From Oscillospiraceae bacterium (lineage in GTDB: Bacteria; Bacillota; Clostridia; Oscillospirales; Oscillospiraceae), in NCBI GenBank assembly GCA_910575505.1, contig CAJTFK010000001.1:237152-301151 (forward strand): a stretch of DNA of 64,000 bases, in the 5' to 3' direction. This document shows positions 34,101-41,336 of the stretch, in pieces. A program made the position numbers and the translations under genes. The stretch's first letter is position 1; each line of letters begins with the position of its first letter. The notes under the pieces were generated by a model. The model was not told the DNA's origin and did no database searches. It saw only the letters and a list, made by a program, of their open reading frames with translations.

Positions 34101-34448
34101 CTCCGCTTCCGCACGCTGGACGGTGGTACCGCCGCCCCGCTTGGCAAGGCGCTCATACTCGGGATTTCGCCGGACCCTGTAGGTCTTTCCGTCATAGGAA
34201 AACACCAGTTCCACTTCCGTGGGGACGTCCGGCTGGGCGTATTTGGAGCGGAACATGGAGGCCTCCCGGTTGTCTCCGCTGGGCTTGTCGTAGAGGGCGT
34301 AGGTAATGGCGTCAAAGATGGTGGTCTTTCCCGCGCCGGTGTCCCCGGTAATGAGATAGAGTCCCCGGGAGCCCAGCCGCTCCAGATCAATAACCACCCG
34401 TCCCGCGTAGGGGCCGAAGGCAGACATGGTTAATTTCAGCGGTCTCAT
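31155..34448 (-). CDS. sbcC: SbcC, ATPase subunit of the SbcCD nuclease
   Basis: A 1097-residue SMC-like protein (Rad50 family) that with SbcD cleaves DNA hairpins and processes blocked ends. The Walker A motif 'GDTGAGKTT' is at residues 35-43; a very long Glu/Arg/Leu-rich coiled coil follows, with the zinc hook 'PCPVCGSLHHP' near residue 545. The C-terminal ATPase half carries the signature 'SLSGGESFKASL' and Walker B 'DTMFVDEGFGSLDEE'. It overlaps sbcD by four bases (ATGA). An enzyme that attacks long palindromes is notable in a window so rich in intergenic hairpin repeats, though no direct link is shown. Confidence 0.97.
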   Translation of the reverse strand: MRPLKLTMSAFGPYAGRVVIDLERLGSRGLYLITGDTGAGKTTIFDAITYALYDKPSGDNREASMFRSKYAQPDVPTEVELVFSYDGKTYRVRRNPEYERLAKRGGGTTVQRAEAELHLPDGRVIARAKDVNAEIIRTIGLDRRQFSQIAMIAQGDFLKLLLADVKDRQEIFREIFKTRYYMVFQERLKEESGRLRRECEDALASVQQFIGGVSCREDDLLLSRVEEARKGTLPFQDTLELIQTLIDQDREANEQYRQTLDRLDGELKEASALLGKAEDRAKTRRKLEEAGVRREKQSARVEAARKASEAEEEHLPRREALAKEKTALEAEFPRYQELSNRQAGLAGLTERIAARREDLDRQEEARLEQAERLEAGNRELKALDSAAADCERLLREQTRRETRRTALDTLCRDLEEWEDYGRRLRTEQTRCETLRARREELSEEQLQQKALLRANRETWTAAEGLDAEREKLIHRQSQARERRKDLERLTALLERCGEAQAQLEAAQADYRQAQEAAGEAEADCQRKNRAFLDEQAGLLAQSLEEGRPCPVCGSLHHPAPAGISTQAPTEAELERAREAAEAARQEANRKSARAGEKKAAVEERNQQLLTQMTPYVERPALEQAAEQLRACREETDRALDQLHQELCGLEARMIGREELGREIQRQEEQIEALTGQEEAVKEEIAQAEAVRGNLQGQREQLESRLRRQLQEHLEGCEPENAAERAAEALQAAEAELTRVREQLQAARESLDRKRELEEILPRQETRLKELEQVLSEGRKELAGEESRREEIAAQIQAIQGELHYPDAASAQAKQAELQGELAGLDEALKRARDTLAACEVDLAGTDAAIQELSALLENGEEIDQEAQKARSLELEKQRFEAAEAQKAVHTRQDTNETALRNIMKKAADLKTLEERYTWVRALSNTANGNLSGKEKIALETYVQATFFDRILQRANVRFLIMSGGQYELKRRREAGDYRSQSGLKLNVIDHNNGSERGVESLSGGESFKASLSLALGLADEIQSRSGGIRLDTMFVDEGFGSLDEESLRQALQALSDLTDGNRLVGIISHVAELKEKIDRQIVVTKDRDGGSRVDIIT

Positions 34449-35584
34449 GCTTCATCCTCCCAGATTTTCTCTATCAGGCCCTGGGCAAAGGTCCGCTGGG
34501 CCTCTCCCATGGGCTGGCCGTTCTGCTTCTCATAGAATTCATCCAGCAGGTCCAGTGGGGAGCGCTGCCGGGCATCCTCATCCATATCCAGCACCATACC
34601 GGCCCGGGTGCGCTTGTTGTCATAGTCCAGCTTCAGAAGATGGGGGTAGAAGACCCGCAGCTTGCCGGCTGCTCCGGGGACGTCTTCCTCGTCGGTGAGG
34701 GTGATATGTACATAGCTGTCGGGATAGCCGGTTCCCTCGTAGAAGCCCCGAAGTGTCAGCTCCTCATAGGTTCCCCGCAGCTCCGCCAGGTCACGCCGGG
34801 GAGTCAGGGGCAGCGTGCGCACAGCGACGTCCCCCTTCTCCCCCAGCTCCACCACGGTGACGGACTTGCGGTGTCCGGCCTCAGAGAAGGAATATTTGAG
34901 GGGGGTGCCGCAGTAGCGCACCGTTTCCCGGCCCACCTGCTGGGGGCCGTGGATGTGGCCCAGGGCCACATAGTCAAAGCCGTCGAAAACCGACACGTCC
35001 ACATTGTCCGAGCCGCCCACCGAGAGATCCTCGGAATCGCACCGGGCGGCGCCGGTGACAAACTGATGGGTTACCAGCACGTTTCGCCGGGACGGGTCCA
35101 GCTCCATAGCCCCGATGGCCGCAGAGAGTGCGTCGGTATAGGTGGCAATCTCCCGGTCCGGGAAAAAGCGGCGCACGTGGACGGGCTTTACAAAGGGCAG
35201 CAGGTAGATGTTGACGGGGCCGAACGCATCCGTCAGAGTCAGGGGCGTCACCGTGCCGTTATACACCGGGGCGATATGAACGCCGCTGCGCTCCATCAGC
35301 CGGCCGCCGAAGGCCATGCGCTCGGGAGAGTCATGGTTTCCGCTGATGAGAAAAACCTGCAGCGCCCGTTTCGACAGGCAAACCAGAAAATCGTCCAGAA
35401 GGGACACCGCCTCGGCGGACGGGACGGACTTATCATAGACGTCCCCGGCAATCAGAACACCGTCGGGCCGCTCCCGGTCGATTTTCTGAAGAATCTCCTT
35501 TAGAATATACTCCTGATCCTCCAGCATGGAACACTCATGGACCCGCTTTCCCAAATGCAGGTCGGAAAGATGAATCAGTTTCAT
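34445..35584 (-). CDS. sbcD: SbcD, nuclease subunit of SbcCD
   Basis: A 379-residue Mre11-type metallophosphoesterase. The metal-binding motifs are 'LSDLHLGKR' (residues 6-14), 'LIAGDVYDKS', 'ISGNHDSPER', 'VTHQF' and 'ALGHIHGPQ'. The ATG at 35584 starts exactly at the conserved 'MKLIHLSDLHLG' and has AAAAGGAGA upstream; the open frame continues another 440 bases upstream without relevance. It is the first gene of the sbcDC operon. Confidence 0.96.
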   Translation of the reverse strand: MKLIHLSDLHLGKRVHECSMLEDQEYILKEILQKIDRERPDGVLIAGDVYDKSVPSAEAVSLLDDFLVCLSKRALQVFLISGNHDSPERMAFGGRLMERSGVHIAPVYNGTVTPLTLTDAFGPVNIYLLPFVKPVHVRRFFPDREIATYTDALSAAIGAMELDPSRRNVLVTHQFVTGAARCDSEDLSVGGSDNVDVSVFDGFDYVALGHIHGPQQVGRETVRYCGTPLKYSFSEAGHRKSVTVVELGEKGDVAVRTLPLTPRRDLAELRGTYEELTLRGFYEGTGYPDSYVHITLTDEEDVPGAAGKLRVFYPHLLKLDYDNKRTRAGMVLDMDEDARQRSPLDLLDEFYEKQNGQPMGEAQRTFAQGLIEKIWEDEA

Positions 35585-35680
35585 GGCATCAGCTCTCCTT
35601 TTCAGGCAATTATACCAAGCCCTCTGATGAAATGCAAGGAGCGTGTAAACCACGGAGCGTCCATTTACGGATTTTATAAA

Positions 35681-36230
35681 ATGATTCCGGCAAAGCGTCA
35701 AAACAAACGATTTTTCATCCTTGCAGCGGTCCTTATCATGCCCGCGCTCCTGTGCGGCTGCGGGGCAGGCAGCAGCGGGAATGCGGCTGCATCCCATGGC
35801 AGCTCCCTCCGCGGCCGTATGCGGGACATGGTCGAAAACAGCAGGGACCAGACGGCAGTCACAGTGCCCGAAACAACCGTAAAAACCCGCTGACGGTCCG
35901 GCCGCCATTGAAGCCATCGCCGGTCTTGCCAGACTCGGCGCCAGCGTGTCCCGCGACATATGGTACTGCACCGTGGACGCGGACGGCGGACACGACCCCT
36001 GCGGCGTGGTCTGGGACTCCGGCAATGAATACGACGCTTACGACGCCGGCATGTGGAACATGCTGTTCGACACAGAGTATATTGCACGGACACCTGTCCT
36101 GTGCCGGCCATGCTCTGCCATGACGGCGAAGCGCTCCTGCCGGAGCGCTTCCAGGCCGCGGGCGTCCATGAGGGCCGCCAGGGCAGAGAGGATTTTAACG
36201 TGGCTGCCCGTGCGGGGATACAGTCAAGAC
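35681..36230 (+). pseudogene. Frameshifted lipoprotein-like gene
   Basis: Frame 1 (35681-35893) gives a signal peptide with a lipobox-like ending, 'RFFILAAVLIMPALLCGCG', then a short Ser/Gly-rich stretch, and stops. Coding-like sequence continues at once in another frame ('GPAAIEAIAGLARLGASVSR' then 'DIWYCTVDADGGHDPCGVVW' and 'EYDAYDAGMWNMLFDTEYIA', 35890-36095) and then in a third ('VPAMLCHDGEALLPERFQAA', about 36100-36215). The simplest reading is one secreted or lipid-anchored protein of about 180 residues broken by two single-base indels. I do not recognise the family. Confidence 0.5.
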
Positions 36231-36388
36231 GCCTCTCTCCGCTTGGATTCACACACGGGATTGCTATGCTCTTTTATCTGCACAGCTCTCTTTGCAGTCA
36301 GTACACGTTCCTATCAGGGACGTGTGCTGATCTGCGTATCGTCCAGTCCACATCAGCCTTTTGATTTTCCCCGCGTTTTCAAGGTATT

Positions 36389-36739
36389 TCACTGTTGTGC
36401 ATATATGATTGGCCCGGTGGCTCCAGTAGGACCGGCGGCGCCGGTGGGCCCCTGCATGGGAGAGGCCGTCAGAGCCCCCTGTATCTTCGCTTTCAGGGAG
36501 AGCTGATTCTGCACGGCGGTTTCCAGCATGCTGCGGACGCTCTCCGCAGCGGACAGCACATCGCTGACCGGGCCTTTGATTCCGGACAGAGTCCCCAGAA
36601 TATATTACAGTTTCTCTCCCTCTGCATTGAGGATACGGCTCCGTCCGAGCTCCTGCATGGCAATAGAGGAGAGAATCTGATTGACTGCGTCGACCCGCTC
36701 AACAGGCGAATCAACCTTGGGAAAACCGGGCAGAGACAC
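36389..36739 (-). pseudogene. Collagen-like spore-surface protein with one nonsense codon
   Basis: A GTG start at 36739 follows AAAGGAG. Translation gives 'VDAVNQILSSIAMQELGRSR' then 'ILNAEGEKL', then TAA at 36607-36605, and continues in the same frame as 'YILGTLSGIKGPVSDVLSAA' to a collagen-like end 'GPTGAAGPTGATGPIIYAQQ' and TGA. The intact neighbour at 36979 has 'ILNAEGEKLQYILGTL' with CAA at the matching codon, so one C-to-T change explains the stop. The product would have had 116 residues: a helical leader domain and a short Gly-X-Y stretch, as in exosporium-type proteins. Confidence 0.75.
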
Positions 36740-36978
36740 AAATCGAGAATCTCCTTTCGATTTGTAAAGCGCGCTTTCAAAGCGCATCCAGCACGGCGGC
36801 AGGGGAAGGGAGCTCTCTCTGCCGCCGCCGTGCCCGGGATTACTCTATGCGCATACCCGCCCGGGTGTTCCGCCGGAACCAAACCGCCCCCGCTGTCATA
36901 GGATAGGATGGCGGCACGGATACCCTGCCGCACATCTTCGTCCCGGCCCCGCCGGGGCGCGTTATGGAGTTTTTGAAT

Positions 36979-37836
36979 ATGTCTATGCCTTCTTTTCCCC
37001 ACGGCGGGGCGAATATGACCCGGGAGGAAGCTCTGACCATGATTATCGCATCCATCGCGATGGAAGAGCTTGCCCTGAGCCATATCCTCAACGCTGAGGG
37101 TGAGAAACTGCAATATATCCTGGGAACATTGCCTGGCGCCAGCCCCTGTGCCTGTTCCCAGGACGTACTGGCGGTCAACAAAAGCGTCACAGCTCTTGTG
37201 GAGGCAGTGACGCAAAATCAGATGCTGCTGAAAAACAAGCTGGATCATGTACTGGCATTCTGCCCGCTTCCCCCATCCCCCCCCCACAAGCCAACGCCTG
37301 AGCCGTGTCCTCCGGCGTGTCCTCCGGCCCCCGCCCCCTATCCGCCCTGCTCCCCGCCGTGTACCGGTCCCTTCCCGGGTCCGGCTCCATGCAGGACGCC
37401 GCCCTGTGAAAAAAGCACCCTTCAGCTGACAGGCCATCGGGAAAAAGCGCTGTGGACACCGGACAGCCGCCTGTCCTGGAGACAGCGAAGCTGCTCGGGA
37501 AAGGATATCTGCTGGGACAGGAACGCTCCCGCTCAGATTCAGCTGAATCCCGGAAAAACCTACGTGGTCCAGTATACCTTGAATGTCTGCGCCGCGTCTG
37601 CGGCAGAGGGAACAGGCGCCATTCTTCTCAGGCAGTCGCCCTGCGGCGTGTTCGCGGATGTGCCGCCCCTCTGCTTTTCTTTGGAGCGCCTGGCACACGG
37701 TCCTCAGACCCTGCAGCATGTCTCTGTGCTGCATCCCCGCACAGGCAGCGGATGTGCGGTGGATTTGTCCCTGGTGCTGGACTCCAAATCGGCTCTTTGC
37801 GTGGAACGGGCAATAATGGATCTTGTAGAGCTGTGA
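36979..37836 (+). CDS. Exosporium/collagen-associated-type surface protein
   Basis: A 285-residue protein in three parts. Residues about 15-90 are the leader domain shared with the neighbouring pseudogene ('MTREEALTMIIASIAMEELA', 'HILNAEGEKLQYILGTL'), common in clostridial collagen-like spore-surface proteins. A Pro/Cys-rich linker follows ('PPSPPHKPTPEPCPPACPP'), occupying the place of Gly-X-Y repeats. The last 140 residues form a beta-rich domain ('LNPGKTYVVQYTLNVCAAS' to 'VDLSLVLDSKSALCVERA') resembling the trimeric TNF/C1q-like heads of BclA-type proteins. The start at 36979 has GGAG nine bases upstream. It is divergent from the pseudogene across a 240-base spacer. Location on the spore surface is inferred. 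Confidence 0.7.
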   Translation: MSMPSFPHGGANMTREEALTMIIASIAMEELALSHILNAEGEKLQYILGTLPGASPCACSQDVLAVNKSVTALVEAVTQNQMLLKNKLDHVLAFCPLPPSPPHKPTPEPCPPACPPAPAPYPPCSPPCTGPFPGPAPCRTPPCEKSTLQLTGHREKALWTPDSRLSWRQRSCSGKDICWDRNAPAQIQLNPGKTYVVQYTLNVCAASAAEGTGAILLRQSPCGVFADVPPLCFSLERLAHGPQTLQHVSVLHPRTGSGCAVDLSLVLDSKSALCVERAIMDLVEL

Positions 37837-37843
37837 CTGAAAG

Positions 37844-37877
37844 GCCGGAAAGCCTTGATGTACCAAGGCTTTCCGGC
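37844..37877. terminator. Perfect 14-bp hairpin after the surface-protein gene
   Basis: Arms GCCGGAAAGCCTTG and CAAGGCTTTCCGGC with a six-base loop, starting eight bases after the stop codon. No T run. Confidence 0.55.
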
Positions 37878-37985
37878 AGAGCCCGGCCCCGCCTGGCCGG
37901 CAGGGGCCGGGCTCTGTCCTGTCTTCCGGGAGGCTGGCACTTCCAAAAAACGGGGCGGGGCAGAACCCGCCCCTGCACCTTATCC
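37878..37985 (-). repeat. Interspersed hairpin repeat, family III, copy 3
   Basis: On the minus strand it reads GGTGCAGGGGCGGGTTCTGC, CCCGCCCCGTTTTTTGGAAG, then 'GGACAGAGCCCGGCCCC', matching the first half of the copy at 3309. On the plus strand AGAGCCCGGCCCC / GGGGCCGGGCTCT also makes a strong hairpin. Confidence 0.6.
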
Positions 37986-37989
37986 TCCT

Positions 37990-38393
37990 GAAACAGCCAG
38001 CACAGTTGAAAACCGGCGGCTGCCAGTTTTCAAACAGCGGCGGAGCCGCTGCCCGGATTTCCCTGTGTGCCGGTTATGAAGACCACCGCAAGGCCGTTTT
38101 GCGGCCTGTGCGGCGGCTATAAAATATGTGGCCGGACAGGCCCTGTTCCAAAAACGGATTTTTATGCTTGTAATGGTTCCATAATCTGCTACAATTGAGG
38201 ACAAGTCCTAATAGCGAGTGCTGTTGAGGCATCCAATGTTTATATGTGAGATATGGATTTGTGGGCATAACTGAATGGGCGGAACCCTCTGTATGCTGTA
38301 CAGGAGGGTTCTATCCGCTTGCGTTTCTTTTGATGTTTAACATCTTCGTATCTTGCACACGAAGACGTTTTTGTTTTTGAAAGGAGTCTCGAA
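37990..38393 (+). other. Hairpin-rich leader before the AIPR-like gene
   Basis: No gene. From 37994 to about 38135 short hairpins (GTTGAAAAC..GTTTTCAA, CAGCGGCGG..CCGCTG, 'GGCGGCTATAAAATATGTGG') resemble family II repeats loosely. From about 38275, GCGGAACCCTC / GAGGGTTCTATCCGC and CTTCGT / ACGAAG form two stems just upstream of the AAAGGAG site of the next gene. The second half (38160-38390) is AT-rich compared with the window and may carry a promoter; none is clear. Confidence 0.4.
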
Positions 38394-39221
38394 ATGCCAG
38401 AATTTACAATGCACGCAAGAGAGTTTAAAACCATGCGCGATCCTAACCGCAAACCGGACGGACATACCAAATATGTCTGCTATCTTGACACAGCCACCAC
38501 GCCCCAGGAATTACAGGACTGATCCAACACGAACCCCCGCGGTCAAAAGATGACGACGGATGTGGCAAAGGCCATCGTTGACATCCTGGATGAAAATGAC
38601 GATTTCCACGAGTTAAACCGCGGCCTGCTCTTTTCAGTGGAATCCGTTCACTATGACAACCGAACCGAGCTGTTAACAATCGAACTGACAAACAGTGATA
38701 TTCACGGCAATATCGACGACGGGCAGCCTGTCCAGAGCTACACCGGCAAAGAGGTCAGTCTAAAGCGGTTTCTGAATCAGGGAAAAGAATCTCGCGAACG
38801 GATTCCGGAGAATATGCACCCGATTATCGAGGATATTTTCCGTCTCCGGGAAGCGGTGGAACGGGAGTTCCCGCAGAAGGTTAAGAACGGCAAACACCAG
38901 TACGGTGTGAAAAAGTACTCCAAATACAATAAAGGAGCGGTGGTCGGCCGCTCGCTCTTTTATCAATCCGACCTCATCTACCTGGTGCCCAAGGGAATTG
39001 TCTATCCTGTAACCAGCGCATTTCGCGCCCTGATTTCGATAGACCCCGCTACCGAAAAATATGCCTGGAAGAAGGACCCTCTGGATGTTTGGAACATTCT
39101 GGGCAACCGTCTGGCGGCGATTGTATGGGATGAGAAAGAAGAAAATCCGGAATACCTTGGGAAAAGCCGCAACCTGTGGAGCAATCTCTTTAAGGAAGTC
39201 CTGTTATATATTCTGGTGTAA
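38394..39221 (+). pseudogene. AIPR-like (abortive-infection type) gene with in-frame TGA
   Basis: A well-formed start (AAAGGAG, ATG 38394) gives 42 residues ending 'CYLDTATTPQELQD', then TGA (38520-38522), then in the same frame 'SNTNPRGQKMTTDVAKAIVD' and 'DDFHELNRGLLFSVESVHYD'. The run TNPRxQ-x-VAKxI then FHxLNRG is typical of the N-terminal part of AIPR-type phage-resistance proteins, so the two frames are one gene. A Trp codon changed to TGA is the simplest cause. The middle also appears shortened: 'GNIDDG', normally followed by a long conserved core, passes quickly to 'QSYTGKEVSLKRFLNQGKES'. The second part can be read alone from ATG 38550, but it has no ribosome site. Lower GC than the window average. 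Confidence 0.65.
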
Positions 39222-39292
39222 GTCCGGGAAATCCCTTGCCGGCGGCCCGCTGATATGACTGGCTTTTTGGAAATTCCATAAATTCACCTGGA

Positions 39293-39357
39293 CCATCTCA
39301 TGATGAGCCGGACCCGTCCGCCGCCCGGTGGACAGCGTTCGGAGCATCATGAGATGG
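39293..39357. repeat. Inverted repeat with 13-base perfect arms
   Basis: CCATCTCATGATG (39293-39305) and CATCATGAGATGG (39345-39357) enclose 39 GC-rich bases and are followed by TTTT. It may terminate the broken AIPR-like gene. The remainder of 39222-39566 shows no gene. Confidence 0.6.
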
Positions 39358-39566
39358 TTTTGCACCGCCCCCAGCCCCTAAAGATTCATCCCCAAGCTCT
39401 TGCGGCATAAGGCTTCCTGGAATGTATGCCTCGCCTTTCCGTCCCTTTTCGCAAACCAGGCGGCGCAATTCAGCCCCCGGCCGGACACAGGTCTGCTGTG
39501 AGGCCGGACGGAATCCGGGGATTCAGATCAGACCAGTCCGTTCAAAATCCGTCCCGCCGGGCAGGG

Positions 39567-40658
39567 TCATTTGACCTGCCCGGTCTGCTCCGACAGGCCC
39601 AGAAAGAACGCCCGGTTATGGCGGACCGCCGGAGAATCCGGCTTGCAGGCAGCGGCCAGCTCGTTGAACAGCGCCGCCCTCTTCTGGCTGCCCAGACGGC
39701 TGTGGCAGACACACAGCTGGATACAGGGGAGATAGCCGTAACAGTCCGGGGAAATGAAGCCGCCGCGGCGGTCGTCACGCACACAGGTCAGGGCCAGGGC
39801 GTACCAGTAAGCGGCCTGGCTGTACCGCTCTTTCCGGAAAAACCAGAGGCCAATATCGCAGCAGGTCTCCGCCCGGGGCCGGTCATAGACGAAGGTGCGG
39901 AACAGCGCGGCCAGGGCCGCCTGTTCATGCCCCAGCTCCTGATGGCAATAGGCGCAGTGACAGCAGGCATCGATGCTGTTCTCTGTCCAGCCCTGGCCTT
40001 CCTCCAAAAACCGCTCAAAAACCTCCAGGGCTTCCTCCCAGCGGCGGTGATAATAGAGCTCCCGTCCATAGTAGAACTGCTCGCGGGGCTCCAGCTCCTT
40101 TCCCGCATCCAGCTGGGCCTGATAGATCTGCAGGTTTCGGTCCGGGTCGGAGGGGCGGGTCTTTTTGTGGGTGACAGCGAAATCCCCATAGAGGACCTTC
40201 CCCGCCGGCGCGACAGCCTCGTGGACGGCTCCCGCCCAGCGCATGCCGGCCCGGTTTTTGATGAGCCGCTCCCGGTAATAGGAAAAGGTCACGCCGCCGT
40301 TTTCGTCAAACCCGGTGTGGTACGGAGCCATAACCACCGAGACGTCAGGCTCCAGGGTCTCCTTCATCTCCAGGAAGGCCCTCCGGTCCTCCTCCAGAAA
40401 TACGTCGTCGGCGTCCAGCCACAGGCAGTAGTCCATGGCCGCGTGGGAAAAGGACTCGTTTCGGGCGGCGGCAAAATCGTCCCGCCATGGGTAGTCAAAG
40501 ATTTGATCGGTAAAACGGGCGGCAATCTCCCGGGTACGGTCGGTGGACCCGGTGTCCACAATGATGATCTCATCCACCAGCTCCGCCGCGCTGTCCAGAC
40601 AGCGCGCCAGCACATCCTCCTCGTTTTTTACAATCATGCACAGGCTGATGCTCACCAT
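39567..40658 (-). CDS. Family 2 glycosyltransferase with C-terminal TPR-like repeats
   Basis: A 363-residue cytoplasmic GT-A glycosyltransferase: 'SISLCMIVKNEEDVLARCL' and 'DEIIIVDTGSTDRTREIA' at the start, with the metal-binding 'WLDADD' at residues 80-85. After about residue 190 the protein is helical and tetratricopeptide-like ('FYYGRELYYHRRWEEALEVF' onward), a common architecture for clostridial transferases acting on proteins. AAAGGAGA precedes the ATG. It stops well short of the AIPR-like gene and starts 18 bases after the broken collagen-like gene on the same strand, so it may have glycosylated that protein, as happens with BclA-type exosporium proteins. The sugar and acceptor are not known. 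Confidence 0.85.
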   Translation of the reverse strand: MVSISLCMIVKNEEDVLARCLDSAAELVDEIIIVDTGSTDRTREIAARFTDQIFDYPWRDDFAAARNESFSHAAMDYCLWLDADDVFLEEDRRAFLEMKETLEPDVSVVMAPYHTGFDENGGVTFSYYRERLIKNRAGMRWAGAVHEAVAPAGKVLYGDFAVTHKKTRPSDPDRNLQIYQAQLDAGKELEPREQFYYGRELYYHRRWEEALEVFERFLEEGQGWTENSIDACCHCAYCHQELGHEQAALAALFRTFVYDRPRAETCCDIGLWFFRKERYSQAAYWYALALTCVRDDRRGGFISPDCYGYLPCIQLCVCHSRLGSQKRAALFNELAAACKPDSPAVRHNRAFFLGLSEQTGQVK

Positions 40659-40675
40659 ATGGCAGTCTCCTTTGC

Positions 40676-41330
40676 TCAGATATAGAGGAGATCCCCACCG
40701 GTTAAGCCGATGGGAGTCCCTTTTTGCTGGAAAACGGCTGTACTGTCCTTAATCACCCAGTCGAAGATGGACAGGGCCGCGCCCACTCCGTTGCCCATCA
40801 GAGCGGCGCCGCCGACAGTATCGGTGTAAATCTGAAGGGAAATGGGAACGCCTGCGGGCACAAAATACCGGACCGGCTTTCAACGCTGGAAATAACGGCC
40901 ACCGGCGCAGTGACGGAGTCCTTCGCATTCAAACTGTTAATCATCAGCCGGGTTCCCAGCTTCAGGGCCGCGGTGATATTTACATGACAGGAAATCAGAT
41001 AGTCGCCGGTTTTGTCCACCGTAAACACCGAGTTGTCCGGGCCGACGGTAATCTCCGGGGGAGAGATGCCGGGCATCGGGCAGGGGAATGGAGGCGCCGC
41101 CTGTAGTATGATTTGAGCCGTTCTGCTCGCCGCCGTAAACGGCGGCAGCCGCAAAACATGGCACACAGTGCTTCCGGCATTTCAGTTCGGAAGTAATAAC
41201 CTGAAGTTTGAGCCCCTTGGTATTGACGGCACAGTCGGAAATCAGGCCGGGACAGGCAGCTCCGGCGGCGCCGTCAAATCCCCAGGGCCCTCCGGACCGG
41301 TGGGACCGGTGGGTACAATCGTTTATACAC
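40676..41330 (-). pseudogene. Broken collagen-like (BclA-type) gene
   Basis: Read from 41330 down, Gly-X-Y triplets 'PTGPTGPEGP' in one frame continue as 'GFDGAAGAACPG' in the next, so a frameshift lies near 41295. A 92-base family IV repeat occupies 41107-41198. Then a C1q/TNF-like C-terminal domain begins ('ITVGPDNSVFTVDKTGDYLI', 'ALKLGTRLMINSLNAKDSV'), shifts frame again near 40870, and finishes 'VPAGVPISLQIYTDTVGGAA' to 'LTGGDLLYI'. The N-terminal part is missing: the recombinase array begins a few bases further on. It was probably a spore-surface glycoprotein, partner of the adjacent glycosyltransferase. Confidence 0.7.
41107..41198. repeat. 92-base double-hairpin repeat, family IV, copy 2
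   Basis: About 93% identical to 16490-16581 over the full length and in the same orientation, with the same two nested hairpins. It lies inside the remains of the collagen-like gene, which indicates mobility. Confidence 0.85.
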
Positions 41331-41336
41331 AACCGT

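Noticed and set aside
31050..34433. Very long plus-strand open frame (over 1100 codons) opposite sbcC
   Set aside because: It is the antisense shadow of the sbcC coiled coil in GC-rich DNA. It is Leu/Pro/Gly-rich, has no conserved motif, and no ribosome site fits; the sbcC translation carries all the family motifs.
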